DNA from: Phoronis australis
Taxonomy: Eukaryota; Phoronida; Phoronidae
Length of the DNA stretch: 60,000 nt
Reading direction: 5' to 3'
Assembly (NCBI GenBank): GCA_002633005.1
Contig: NMRA01000369.1
Span: 215,881 to 275,880, forward strand
The position numbers were made by a program, and so were the translations under genes. Each line of letters begins with the position of its first letter. The first letter of the stretch is position 1. Below, piece by piece: positions 48,609 to 60,000 of this stretch. Below the pieces are notes generated by a model. That model saw only the letters and a program-made list of their open reading frames with translations, made no database searches and had not been told where the DNA came from.

Positions 48609-49473
48609 TACTCCACTCTACTTTTTGTTTCTTACTGGGTTGCTGCTGTATCAGGTTTTAATTTTATTTTAAGCTTGGTGCGCCAAAACAGGGAAATGTT
48701 TTAATCGTCCCACCAACCCACCTCATTTTGTCTATCTTGCTTGAATTTTTTGACTGAATTTAACCTTAGGCGCCTGTTTCATCCTCAGCTTATTACCGTC
48801 ATTTTTCACATTCTCGCTAATGTCAGATTTGTGGTAACGTGTTACTCCTCGAATGAAATGACTGGGTTAGGAGCGCTGTCTTAAATTAAAACCTATTGAC
48901 ATCTAATTTGGTCACCGTGCGCTGTTTTTATTTTTCGTGATGCAGTTGTATATTAAATGAATAAAGCATGTGATATTGTTAATTATGATCAGCATTAGTA
49001 AATTGTCCGAGTAAATCAATAAGCACGGTCGTTTCTCTCCGTGAACCAATGTTGATGATTTTTAGATTATTACTTCATCGATTTTTAATGATCGAACACC
49101 ATATTGTTTTATTCAGCCGAATACGTTTATTTCTAATGAATACTATTGGTTTATGAATTTTGAAAATTCGCTAGTATTCAGGCAGAGATGTTTACTACAT
49201 AATTGGGCTCGCTCACAAATTTAATGCATATGCCATCCGGCTCTGGTGACGCGTACACTTTTGTTAAGAGCACAGGTGAAGAAGGAGCGGTGAAAACTTT
49301 CCCATATCTTTAGAAATGTGTGTTTTTCTTGTAAGCGAATTATTCACGGCATTAAGTTTGCCGATTTCACGTCAGCAAGACTATGTGTTCTGTCATAGCC
49401 TTTAGTGCTGACAAGAAATTAATTACATTCAAGTTAAGAAAAACCTCCGTCACCGTGAACTGACACCTCAAAT

Positions 49474-49520
49474 TGATATCAAAATGGTGAAAAGGCGACC
49501 CAAATATATACCAGAATGCA
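49474..49520. repeat. Short direct repeat, copy 1
   Basis: 'tgatatcaaaatggtgaaaa' and the following 25 bp (gg.... caaat.tataccaga) recur at 50939-50985. The spacing is 1465 bp. Confidence 0.7.
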
Positions 49521-50938
49521 CTCCATCTCAGCGGCATTCGTTTCCACTATCTTGGATGGGGTGCCTAGCCCGAAAAATAAAAAATGACACCCTCCGGACT
49601 GACCTGGAATTGTGTCCGGTCGTTCCAAGGAAGGCCCAATCCATACATTTCCTCTGCTAGAGAAAGTCTATCGAAACCATGTGACTTTTTAACATCACGT
49701 AAGTATTCCATGCGCGCACCCAGCCTAAAACATATGGGGCTCGAATTTTCGTCGATGTGGACCTTTTACTAACAAAAAACGGGGGACCAAAAAACAGGGT
49801 ACCACGTTCAGAGCTATGAATTGTGCATTCGCGCTTTTTAGTGGACTTTTGTCTCGTTTTCCCGGACTTTTTGTTTCCATGCGGCGAACCTTTTTGCCCA
49901 CTTCGCCAAATAGGGGGCCCGAGCCCCCCCCGACCATAAACTGTAGTAAACTGCCTGTATATAATGGCGCGGAATTTTCAAAATGCATTAACCAATAGCT
50001 TTCGTTAAAAACGAACACTACAGCGATATTTAGCTGTAAAAAACACTCGAGTAAGGTTTTTAATTTTCAAAAATCGATGAGCTAATAAGCTAAAAACTAC
50101 AAACATTGGGAGCGATTGAAGGTAAACTACCGTGCGTATTGATATACTATCTGGATTTACAAACGCTGATCAGAGTTCACAATATCACATGCATTATTCT
50201 TTTAGTCACTACTAGGACACAGTTGTATTTAACTTGTGCCCACTCTTCATTTTTTATGACTGGCAAAAGGTAGAAAAATTATGTAGTCAGTGCAACCGGA
50301 AATGTCCAGAGATTCCAAATTTTCAGTATGCGGGATATCACGTTGCACTTTAAGTGTATATTTTATGACTTGAATTCTAATAAAGCCACTAAACTTGAAT
50401 GAATGACACGTGCAGTTTTGTTAGCTGTAAAATGTTTAGTGTAGCTCTAATCTGGAAAGTTCAGGGATGGGTTCATAATTAACTCAACTAAGTTTCACTA
50501 TCGATCAAAATCTAACACTTTTTGGTACTTCAAGTTTAAAAATACTTAAGAAGATATCAACCCGTTCCCAGTAAGAAAAAAAAAACAAGTAGACAAGAGT
50601 ATTAAAAATGAAATAACAAAAAACCGGTATGAAACGCGTTCCTTTGCGAAGTGGCCCTTGGTGAAATTAAACGCAAATTAACTTTTTAGTCGGTCTGTAA
50701 TATTTAAATGTACCAAGTTGAAACTACTCTCCACATTTGCAGGCTGTTGCAAATGCCAGAGAAAACCAATTTGGGTGTAATAACAACCATTATTGTTGAG
50801 ACAGTCGTGCTAACTATATATTACCTTTCCACTTCATTAGCTAAGACCTACATCAATACAAAGGGCGAGCTGAATAGGCATCATAAAAATTGTCTGGGGC
50901 TAAGGGAATCTTAGCGGTGACCAGGCGAGAAATTCTCC

Positions 50939-50985
50939 ATGATATCAAAATGGTGAAAAGGCTAGTCAAATCTATACCAGACATT
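50939..50985. repeat. Short direct repeat, copy 2
   Basis: This is the partner of 49474-49520, in the same orientation with a few substitutions. It lies about 280 bp before the CPT1-like start codon. Confidence 0.7.
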
Positions 50986-51268
50986 TAAAAACTGCTAACA
51001 GACCGTTGTCCTCACGGACTCATTGATAGCTCTTGGTTCCCTGTTTTGCCACCGCATGAGAGTGCAACGAAGAAATGCAGCCACCGGCAGAGAGCTTGGT
51101 GCCCTGGGAATATGTCACCTTGGGAACAAACTTGAGGTCAAGTGTTTTAGAGATTTATCGGTAGGTGTCGTTAAATAGTAGGTCATCAGCGGTCACCATC
51201 TTGCATTCGGTGTGGAGTGTTGCTGTGCGCGAATTCTTAGAAGTTTATGCTCGTTAAAAGGCTTTAGA

Positions 51269-54200
51269 ATGGCCACAGTAGACCTCGCGATCAACGTTCT
51301 TGGCAAGTTTAAGAGGCAATTCATTATCGGTTCTCTTTTTGCCATTTCATTCTCTCTTTCTCCTAAACCGATTGAAAACATTTTGCAGTTCAGTGAAAAA
51401 TGGTTGGGAGTTAGCATTGACGTTGGAAGTCAAACTCTTGAACCATCGCTTTTTACCGGAATTGTTGGCTTCTTTTTTGGCGTTGGTTTTCTAAAATTTA
51501 TGGTTTCATTAAGATGGCAGCTACTCCGCATGTTATTACTTTACCGAGGATGGATGTATCACCCAAAAGCGCCTTCAACAAAGGTAAGTAAAACTGATTG
51601 CTCCCGTGACACACCCCGCTAACTGTTGAATACAAACAAACGCGACGTGACCCGCAACTCCAGAACGGCAGAACGTTATGTAATAGAATTACACACGATT
51701 ACAAAGTCCAGCCACGTGTTGGGAGTTATACACACAAACTCCACACAGACACATACATAATAACTACATAATGAAGGATGTTGGATCTAAAATGTTTTTT
51801 GTCAACATTTTTTGGTCTGATCCCAGATTCAACATTGCCATTGGATATTTATAGTTTGGACTTGGGTCAATGATTCTGAATGGAGCAAGTGTAATGGATA
51901 GATGAATATTGGTCAGGTTTCGACTAGGTCAGTGTGCAAAAATAACTTGAGGGTGTTCTGAGCATATGTGCTGCAACATGAGTGCACTTATTAAAATATT
52001 CTGTTGGTTGATGACTTAAAATCTTGCATTATTTATTTCAAGTAAACTATTCCATTCCACCTGTAGGCCTAGTCACTGCCTCAATGAGTTGCTATGCATG
52101 CATTATTGTTGTAAGCGCTAAATACTTCATGCGGTATTTAATGGAACTAGTTTGTACTTGTTTCAAGTTCAAATTTCTGTTTCAGATATGGGCTGGCCTG
52201 GTTTCCTTCATAGTTGGCAGAGGGCCCCATGACTTGTTAAAGTTTCAAGACTTACTACCATGGTTACCACTGCCTACACTTGAAGGAACATGCAATAAGT
52301 AAGTGAGCTGTCAATCATTATATCAAGTGGGTGTGTTGTCAATCATTCCGATGAAATGTTGTCATTCATCCTGCTGACACATGGCAAGGTCAACTAGTTT
52401 TATAGTTTGGGGATATTTTATTCACAGTCAGCAAAATTACAAATTATAAACCTTGGACGTTACTCAAGCTGGAGACATTATTTCACTACTAGAAAATTAT
52501 TTCCATCTCTAAACAAACCATTCGGAACATTGGCAAGGTCGGCCAATCTCTCCTAATTAAGTTGCTTTGTGTTTTTTGCTGGGATCTTGCAACGACTTTT
52601 GATGCTAGAAACCAAATTTGAAATTAAGACATGGAAATTTTGACCAATTAAGGAAACGATGAGCAGACAAATAAACCTTTATTGCTTGGTGAAATGAAAT
52701 TTCTCGAATAATACGAAAAATGAATCCATTACTGGACTTAAGAATTGAATTAGCTACGTTGCGTTGGCATAAAATTATTTAGTTTTTTTTGTCTACAAAT
52801 CACAGTTCTTGTCAGATAAATGTGAAATTTACACACAACATGCATCTCATGAATGGCTTGAAGCCTATTGTGTTTTGTTTGAAATCGGATACAAGATGGC
52901 GCTGTTGCAGCCATTTTCCCCTTTTTTGTTTGCTGAGCCATAGCTCTGCTGCTGCTGGTGGAATTTTTCTGATTTTTTTCTGTGGATAGACCATTCCAAG
53001 GGCTACTGCGAGTGTCTTATTTGTTTTCCTCTAGTTCTTACTGTTTTCGAGTTATTTGAGATTATCCCAGGACTGGTCTCCAAATAACTTGAGTTTTTGT
53101 GCCGTATCTTTGGCGTTCCTTGACAGATCTGTCTGGAATTCATTATGTGGGTAGATCTCGTGATATTCAAGATTTGATGCTCATTTGACTGTTCTTTTGT
53201 TGACTCATTAACTATAGCTGCACTTTGTTAGCCTATCATATTTGTGCTAGGGATCCCATTTTTCATCTGATCGGCATGAAATTTGTGCAGTGTTCATTTA
53301 TTCAATATCCCGAGGACTTTTGGTTTCGTCGTATGCCTCACCTTTTATTCGATTTCACCAAGTGTCGCCCTTCACAACTCTGACATTTGTTTATTCTTAA
53401 TTATAAAAATCCATAGCAGCACCAGTCAATAAATAGTTGCCTGCTTTGAGACAATCTTATGTTTTGAAAAACATCATCTTTCACAATATGGTTAGAAGCC
53501 TTCAATAAAGGAAAAAAGTCAATTTTAGCTGTCATTTTTGTCAAAAAGTTTTGCCAGGTTTTACGAAAGAGGGAATTCAGTGTAGCAGTGTGCCTATTCA
53601 CAATGTAAATGTTATGTTAGGAACTGACACTAATTTTTAAACCCTGCTTGATCTGAATTCATGGGAAATGAAATGTAGAATCACTGGACTATGATATTGA
53701 ATTGGTTTCATGTTGTCTCATCTCTTGGACTCCATCAATAGTGCTAGGCCATTGTCCTGGAGGTAACTGCATGTGTCATCAGACAAGTGTTGACCTGGTT
53801 CAAAGATTTTATAGTATCTTTGCCTAGTTCCAACGTCAATAATATGAACTAGACAGTTGAGCCAGGGTGATACCACTGTAACCTGGATTACATTGGGCTA
53901 CTATGTCAACAGTTCATGCTGTCTCAGTCTGTGTATATGTGTGTGTCTTGTAGTCATACTGGCAAATTGTTGGCTAATAGTTCTGGAAACTTTTATTGTC
54001 CCAGAATAATTACATTATTACCCCTCATAGTAAGGCCCTTTCATTATGACTGACTCATAACTCTGGTTTGGGGGGAGCATTTATGCAAGTGGCGATTTTA
54101 CTGAACCATTCATACTGGCTTCAGTAGTTAACGGACATCGAAGTAAACAGTAGGTGATGCTGTTGTCATCCAAGTAATTGCAAGGTAGCACTGATGCATG

Positions 54201-57200
54201 CAAAGATTTTTTTGATGTGACAATTTGGGAAAAATTTATATGTGCTAATTGACAAAAAACTTATTTCTAATTCGACTGGTGATTACTAGAAAAATATAAA
54301 CTTTGTAACTATTAGGGATGACACTGCACTTTATGTGTTGATGATGACAGTGTCCCCTGGTGATAACTTCGATGGCACCGAAGTTGACTGTTCATACTGC
54401 ACTGCAGCGTTGACGCTCCGCTGTTAAATCTAGCTATTTACTGCGAAGTTAACTGAGGCTGTTGACTTCGATTAAGGAGCGAAGTTAACCGTTCATACTG
54501 ACTGCAACTCCCCAAAACATAGACGTGTCGGCGTTAGTATGAAAGGGCCTTTAGGGTGTGTCCTTACACCCGAATATAAGGTCATAATCAAAATGTGTGC
54601 GATAGTCAGTGCTCAAGCAGTGCATGAATGTGAATGTGTGTGACCAGAGACTGACATTAAAAGTAGTATTTCTCGATACGCATGAACTCCCCAAATTGCA
54701 CTATACAAAACTGTTCTACAATTCCTAGACAAATACTAGATTGACACAGAAGTGGCAAAAATGCTCACAGTTTTACTGGCTTAAAAGTGCTTCCGAAAAC
54801 ATGAATGTGTTACGGTAATTGGTGTTTTGATCAGACAGGTGACTTGCCCATGAAGAAAATAATTTCACCACCGGTTAGTTTGTTTCTTCACCACCGGAGT
54901 CGCTTTTAAGTGAAAATTGATGTCATTACATGTTGATTGCACTCTCTGCTGCAAATTGACTGATGTGACAATAAAACAAAGGCATCTTATCCTTGTGTGT
55001 CCTTTGAAGTTAGCGGTCTGGCTACAAAACTGCTTGTGAAAGTGCCAGTAGTTTTGGGTACCTCAAACCTGTAGCAAAGCGTCAGCAATAGTGAACTTTG
55101 TGACTGTTCATTGTTGGTGTTTTTGTTGCTATGAAAGTGTTAGCACAAACGCTAGCGTTTTAGCCAGCATGTGAACTGGATATAGAGAAGGAGTACCATT
55201 GCGTGTTCATTGTTCGCCATTTTGTAATTCTCTACGCACGTTGTCTTGTTTTTTGTTGTGTTATTCAATATTTTCATGAAATGCTTTTAACAAAGCAATA
55301 TTTTATAATCATAGGGATATGCCTGATGGGCAAAAAATATCATGATTTGCCTTTCCAAGACAACTGTATGGTCTATATGTTCTAGGCCTGCTGGGTTTTT
55401 ATGTGTGCTAGTAAATAATTGCTGAAGGTTTTGTTATCCCAGAATAATAACCCTGCTGCTATGTGTGCTGATTAGTAATTGATCAAGTCTTCACCATCAT
55501 GGTTATTTTAGATATATAATACCTCTGTCTGTGTGTCAAAGAAAGTAAAAAAATAATGTGGATAATTATAAAAAACTACGAGTTTTGTTTGAAATTTGCC
55601 TGTACTGCATTTGCACAGAATGAATATGTGAGAGGTTTCGTCATTTTAAGTACGATGCTCCACTGTATGTCTTTCTGAAGCCATCTGGTCACCCAATCCT
55701 TAAAATGAAGAAATGTGACATTAGATCAAATGCGTTCTATGTTGAAGGGGATTTTTGGGACCTGATAAGGAGAATTTCACTTGATTTTAAAATAGTTTTG
55801 AGAGTGAAATGCAGCCGAAATTCAGCCTCCAAGTTGAGGCATTGAAGGACTTGCATGGTTGCTTTTGTCTGCTGGACTTGCCCTCGTGTTTGAGTGTGTC
55901 TCAGTATTATCTTGGTATGACCTCTAACCCAGATTCCAGAATCTCCGTGGATACCATAATGACATCAGCAGTCACCTCATGGATACCTTAAACTTTATCT
56001 CCTCATCCATTGATAAACTGCCACTAATCAAATCAACCATTTATCACCCGCTCCAAACTACTCAATATGTTATTTCTTTCAAAACCCTCAAAACTAAAAG
56101 ACGAAAATTCCTTTTTTGTTTTAATATACTTAACAGTATTTATTATTATTTACATCATGCATGCAACCAGCTTCTCCTGGGAGAGAGGTCAAATTTCAAA
56201 ATGGGGTGCTCGGAGAAAGTGTCATTTCCGTCAACCGTATTCTGTACAAATTTCCCACATCCCCAATGTTAGAATGATTTGGACAGATCATAGAGTTATA
56301 CACCAGTATTACACAGTCGATAAACTGCAAGTTAACCACTACTACGTTAAATACTCTTTTAAATTGTGTTTCCTTGAAGTTGCAATTGCTTCATTGATAT
56401 TCAAACCTAGTGTCTTACTTTGTAAGCTTCAACTTGACCACTGCGCCAAAAGACAGTGCGCGTCGAATCTTCATTGAATTACGACATTGTCCAGTTTATT
56501 TTGAAAAGTATTGTACAAAATGAAATAGTTTTAACAGATTAATGTTTGAAATTATGTCACATTATCACCAGGCATGATGACAGTTTCAATGTAAATGTAA
56601 CAGTAAGTAGCAAGAGGGTTGTCTGAATTTTAATTGTTGTTGTTTTGAAAATTTTGGGCTTGGGGAAATAACTAGAAGATTACTGGCTTAGAATTTTTCA
56701 GCCAGTTGTATAAATCGTGGGGCCCTTCACACACAGTAGACCTTTTGAAATGAACTGGTACTGGGGAGTAAGGTACACTCACATACAAGGTCATTAAAAG
56801 TAGTTCTTTGTGAACCCTGCTCATAGTCATACTGTTGTCTCAGTTAGCCTTTATAAGTAAACACAGTTTAACAATGGCTTTATGGTCTTGGCTGCAAGAG
56901 TAATTTTGTATTATTACTCCCTATCTATTTTGAATAGCCCAGCCTAGAATAAATTTTGATGGTTCTGACCCGGCTAGCTAGGGATTCTCGTAACATTTCA
57001 ACCAACTCGAAGCAACTTGTCATTCGGTGCAGATATTTTGCGCTAACTCTGTGCCTGCTCTTTTTTTAAAGGTATTTGTCGGTTGTCAAGCCGTTGGTGA
57101 GTGAAGCCGAGTATGAAAATACCAAGAAGTTGGTGGAGTCGTTTAAGCAGAAAGAGGGACCCATTTTACAGGCTCATCTACAGAAAAGGTGTGTGCTGTG

Positions 57201-59986
57201 TGGGTTTTATTTCATATTCCATGTCGTTCTCAACGTAAATTTTCAATATGTCATATTAACTGTTAATGTTAATGCATGTTTTATGATCAGATCAAGTTCA
57301 TTTTTTGAAACTGCTTTAAATTTCATCAAGATTTTGTGTTAGATATACCTTGTACTTAATTATACATTATCATTTCATGTTTTAAATAAAGTTACAAATC
57401 GATGAGAAAAACCTCTTTTTCTTTGATAACACGTACAGGTATTCCACTTTATATTAATTTAAGGATGAAAACAATTTCTGGAAAGCAGTGAAGTTTTTGG
57501 CTTAATTATGTTTTAAGACTAGGAAATAAAGCTTAGGCAAAGAATTAATGGTACAGTGTTTGCTTTCCAGAACAATTTTTTTTCGTCATTGGATACTGTC
57601 ACTGTGAGCGAATTATCAATTGAGTGATATTTACTGTTATGCCACTCTGTCATGATTGCCCAGTTCTAAAGTCATTGGTTATGTCATTATGCCATTGACG
57701 ATTTTCACGTGCTTAGGTATTTCATTGTACTTTGTACTCTGTCCTAATCAGTATTGCGCCATCTTCAGGTCATGGCTTAAGACTAACTGGTTATCTGAAT
57801 GGTGGCTGGAGCGAGCTTATCTCACTGGCAGGTACTCCCTTGCAGGTAAGCTATTCTCACAATATTGACCTAAAGTATTAATTATCGTTTTATCTTTGTC
57901 AAAACTAATCACTCAAGTAACCTTTTTATGTGCTGACCTTACTCATTTGTGTGTATCGCCATGATTGCTTTCTTGTGTCGTAGTGCCCGTCTGGCGTTGG
58001 CGACTGTTTCTCATAAACTCTGTGTCGGGTGAACTCTACAAACTTTAGGATATGTGCTCCAATCAAGAAAACAACAGCGCCTGCTCAGATTTGGACGGAT
58101 ACAGTTGTTACGTATGTGCACGTTTAGGCCAACATGCGTGTATGTTAGGCAGCAACACTGTCTGCACCTTTGTGTTAAACAATTAAACCAAAGAAATTTT
58201 TAATGGATTACGTAGATATTGTTGATGTGATTTGTGTTCAAAATAGAAAACGTATTTGTCAGTTTTCATTCGACTAGCAACACACTCTCAACTGAGGTTT
58301 CCAAAACCAGGAACCCTTTTGGGTGTGGTTGAGAAAGTCTTGTCTATTACAAAAGATACATAGTTGGCAAGAGCAAGAAATGAGATTCAGGGAATACCTG
58401 AAGTGAAAAGGCAGTGAGCCTAGGAAATGCCCAACACATGGACCGAGATTGCCTGGAAGCTGTTTTACCAATGCATGAGTCATAACTGGCCCCTTCTGTT
58501 TTTTGTGTCTGTTTCCTTCCAGTGGTATTTTTTAATTAATATTTTCAATGCAGGATCAGACATGTGTGTGGCGAATTTGTTGTGACTTAGGGTTTTCGCC
58601 AGGTCACCAAACAAAGTCTAATGTCGCATTGGTGACATCTAGCCCTACGGTAACTTTTGCTGGTATGCGCACTTACCATAATAGAAAATTCTGTTTTCAG
58701 TTAATTCCAACTACTATTGCCTGGACTGCGCCGAGGCCCCTACTACAAATCAGCTAGCAAGAGCCAGTAACATCACATATTATTTTACACAGTAAGTGCA
58801 CTGTCTGTATCCGTGCTCAACCTTAAGTTTATGCAGGACCTTAGAAAAATGTCCAAATTTGGCTAACTTCGGGACATCATACCTAAGAAATTATTGATTG
58901 GATTCATTTGAAACTTTGAGATACTACGCTCTTTGCAAAATTCAGGGAGGAATTGTTTTTAAAGTGTTCCACTTTTGCATGAGCGGCTGTTGGAATGGGA
59001 CTTTATGAGCCTCATGGAAAATTCTCTAAAAGTTTCATGAAAGGAAAACGAAATTGTATTTTAGAAAACTGAAAGAGAGTTTTTGAGTTCTCATCATGAA
59101 CTCTTGTATCAGATAAAATTTGGTCACGTTTAACTTTTAGTACTGTTTTTTTACTATTGTCAGATTGGTAAAAAGTAATAAATGGAAGTTCTACAGGCTG
59201 TCTGCGTTCATAAAATGTATACTGTTAGCAAGTTAACAGAATGAGTCTTGTCAATAAGGTCTTGCATAACTTTAATTACTGTAAGTGGTTCATTATGTGT
59301 GATCAATTTGATATTTTTGTTCATTCACAATTAACAATCATAACAATTAAAGTTGGGCTGCTGAATATGACTTGTTTATCGTATCTGCAATATGTTGCTT
59401 TTGCTAAGCATGCTCATTGAAAAACATTTTGTGTACAAAGAAGCAGAAATTGACCTTAATTTCTGATTGACAGTTATAAATATCTAACACACCAGGTGCC
59501 ACTTGTCTTGGAATAACTTTTGTTGTTGTTGGCAAAACAAGTTGACATCATTTTATTCTCGACTGTTTCAGAAGAACAATTACCGGCTAATTTTCAAATG
59601 ATTCTCTATATTTTTGTCTGGTTCCCTTATGAGTTTTGGCCATAAAATGATGAAGCCAGGAGACTTTCAACGAAATTCATCAACTTTAGAAGTCAACTGC
59701 AATGGCTTGATTTAACACAAGAGTAAATATCAAAATAATGTTCACTGTTGCTTATAATAGTTTTGAGCCAACATTTAAAAAGTCCATGGTGTCAGAAAAC
59801 ATTCATGACTTTGCTTGAGAAGTATTGATGATGATACCAGATTTCGTTCTTTCAAGCTGTGAAAAGTCCTTTGATTAAATTTTAGTCTGGTGCATTTTCT
59901 TTCAGTTTTGGCGACCTCATCTTCTCTAAGAAGCTTCACGTTCTTCTGGTCAATGATTTGGTGCCTATTTGTATGGATGGATACAA
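51269..59986 (+). CDS. Carnitine O-palmitoyltransferase 1-like, 5' part of gene
   Basis: CPT1 enzymes transfer long-chain acyl groups from CoA to carnitine at the mitochondrial outer membrane, the gate to beta-oxidation. Coding exons in the window are 51269-51583, 52186-52298, 57072-57188, 57769-57845, 58701-58791 and 59906-59986. All phases join and give about 264 residues; the rest, with the catalytic His, lies beyond the window. Membrane segments are at about residues 17-31 and 60-81, followed by LLLYRGWM, like the CPT1 LLSYHGWM. Next come LPWLPLPTL, SWLKTNWLSEWWLERAYL (CPT1 has SDWWEEYIYL) and VNSNYY, the family signature, then NQLARASNIT. Upstream in-frame TAG at 51179-51181 and no earlier ATG support the start. 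Only about 16 residues precede the first membrane segment, against about 47 in human CPT1A. NQLARASNIT also recalls CPT2, so a divergent CPT1 subfamily is possible. Confidence 0.85.
54032..54554. mobile_element. TIR element with AGGCCCTTTCAT ends and TA flanks
   Basis: The left end TA-aggcccttTCATtatgac is inverted at the right end (aaggccctttcatactaac on the - strand, then TA). The roughly 520-bp element lies in the third CPT1-like intron seen here (52299-57071). It carries internal repeats of 'cgaagttgactgttcatactg' type at about 54375 and 54481. There is no open frame; it is probably non-autonomous. Confidence 0.7.
57980..58125. repeat. Decayed copy of the 'cctagtggc' repeat family
   Basis: 'gcccgtctggcgttggcga' resembles 'gcgtccgtctggcgtcggct' at the left edge of the 2800-3970 array. 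It is followed by 'tctcataaactctgtg' and 'atttggacggat', which parallel 'tctccaaaaccc' and 'ttcggacggat'. Confidence 0.4.
58826..59100. repeat. Dispersed repeat family 2, copy 3 (inverted)
   Basis: The reverse complement matches 30440-30785 and 32995-33150 over several landmarks (ggacatttttctaaggtc, tatctcaaagtttcaaatg, gcaaaagtggaacac). It lies in the last CPT1-like intron in the window. Confidence 0.7.
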
Positions 59987-60000
59987 GTAAGTAATGAAGT

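Larger units (their letters stand above)
48609..51268. other. Intergenic region upstream of the CPT1-like gene
   Basis: No coding exon is recognised. The stretch 49560-49990 is more GC-rich and includes a short run of C; frames there (49725-50018 on the - strand, 49816-49998 on the +) have no recognisable domain. About 45 bp occur twice, at 49474-49520 and 50939-50985. The promoter of the next gene probably lies in the last few hundred bases. Confidence 0.45.

Noticed and set aside
51212-51268. Upstream extension of the CPT1-like frame from a GTG
   Set aside because: There is no ATG, and an in-frame TAG lies at 51179-51181. The added residues are Cys/Arg-rich and unlike CPT1 N-termini.

Overview
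The window is a piece of a draft animal nuclear genome. It has roughly 38-40% GC by eye, GT-AG introns of a few hundred bases to several kb, one run of about 200 N, and many diverged short transposon-like repeats. The three genes recognised closely resemble human genes in sequence and exon phase. One is an axonemal protein, so the organism builds motile cilia. The species cannot be named from the sequence; an invertebrate such as a non-vertebrate deuterostome would fit. All three genes lie head to tail on the + strand. I see no convincing gene on the - strand and no tRNA, rRNA or CRISPR.

Layout. (1) 41-4533: the 3' five coding exons of the zinc transporter ZIP9 (SLC39A9), followed by a long 3' UTR that may reach a polyadenylation signal near 6590. 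Its fourth intron holds a 1.2 kb tandem array with a three-monomer higher-order structure. (2) 6.6-11.9 kb: intergenic DNA with several inverted-repeat elements. One, ending in a poly-C tract, abuts the assembly gap at 9065-9266. (3) 11963-47410: a complete CFAP70 gene (ciliary TPR protein, formerly TTC18). I trace 29 coding segments with fully consistent reading phases, predicting about 1155 residues, followed by a 3' UTR of about 1-1.2 kb. (4) 48.6-51.2 kb: intergenic, with a short direct repeat. (5) 51269-59986 and beyond: the first six coding exons of a CPT1-like carnitine acyltransferase. It has two membrane segments, but its first exon starts almost at the first membrane segment and lacks the usual N-terminal regulatory region.

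The genes do not form a pathway: zinc transport, ciliary beating and mitochondrial fatty-acid import are unrelated jobs. The more unusual content is in the non-coding DNA. It includes a perfect 40-bp inverted repeat enclosing a degenerate hammerhead-ribozyme-like core (18843-18974), a four-copy palindromic MITE family, several other TIR families, a trimeric higher-order repeat, and a run of tiny in-phase exons in the CFAP70 linker. All family names are assigned by recognising protein motifs and comparing with what I know of human homologues; no database search was run.
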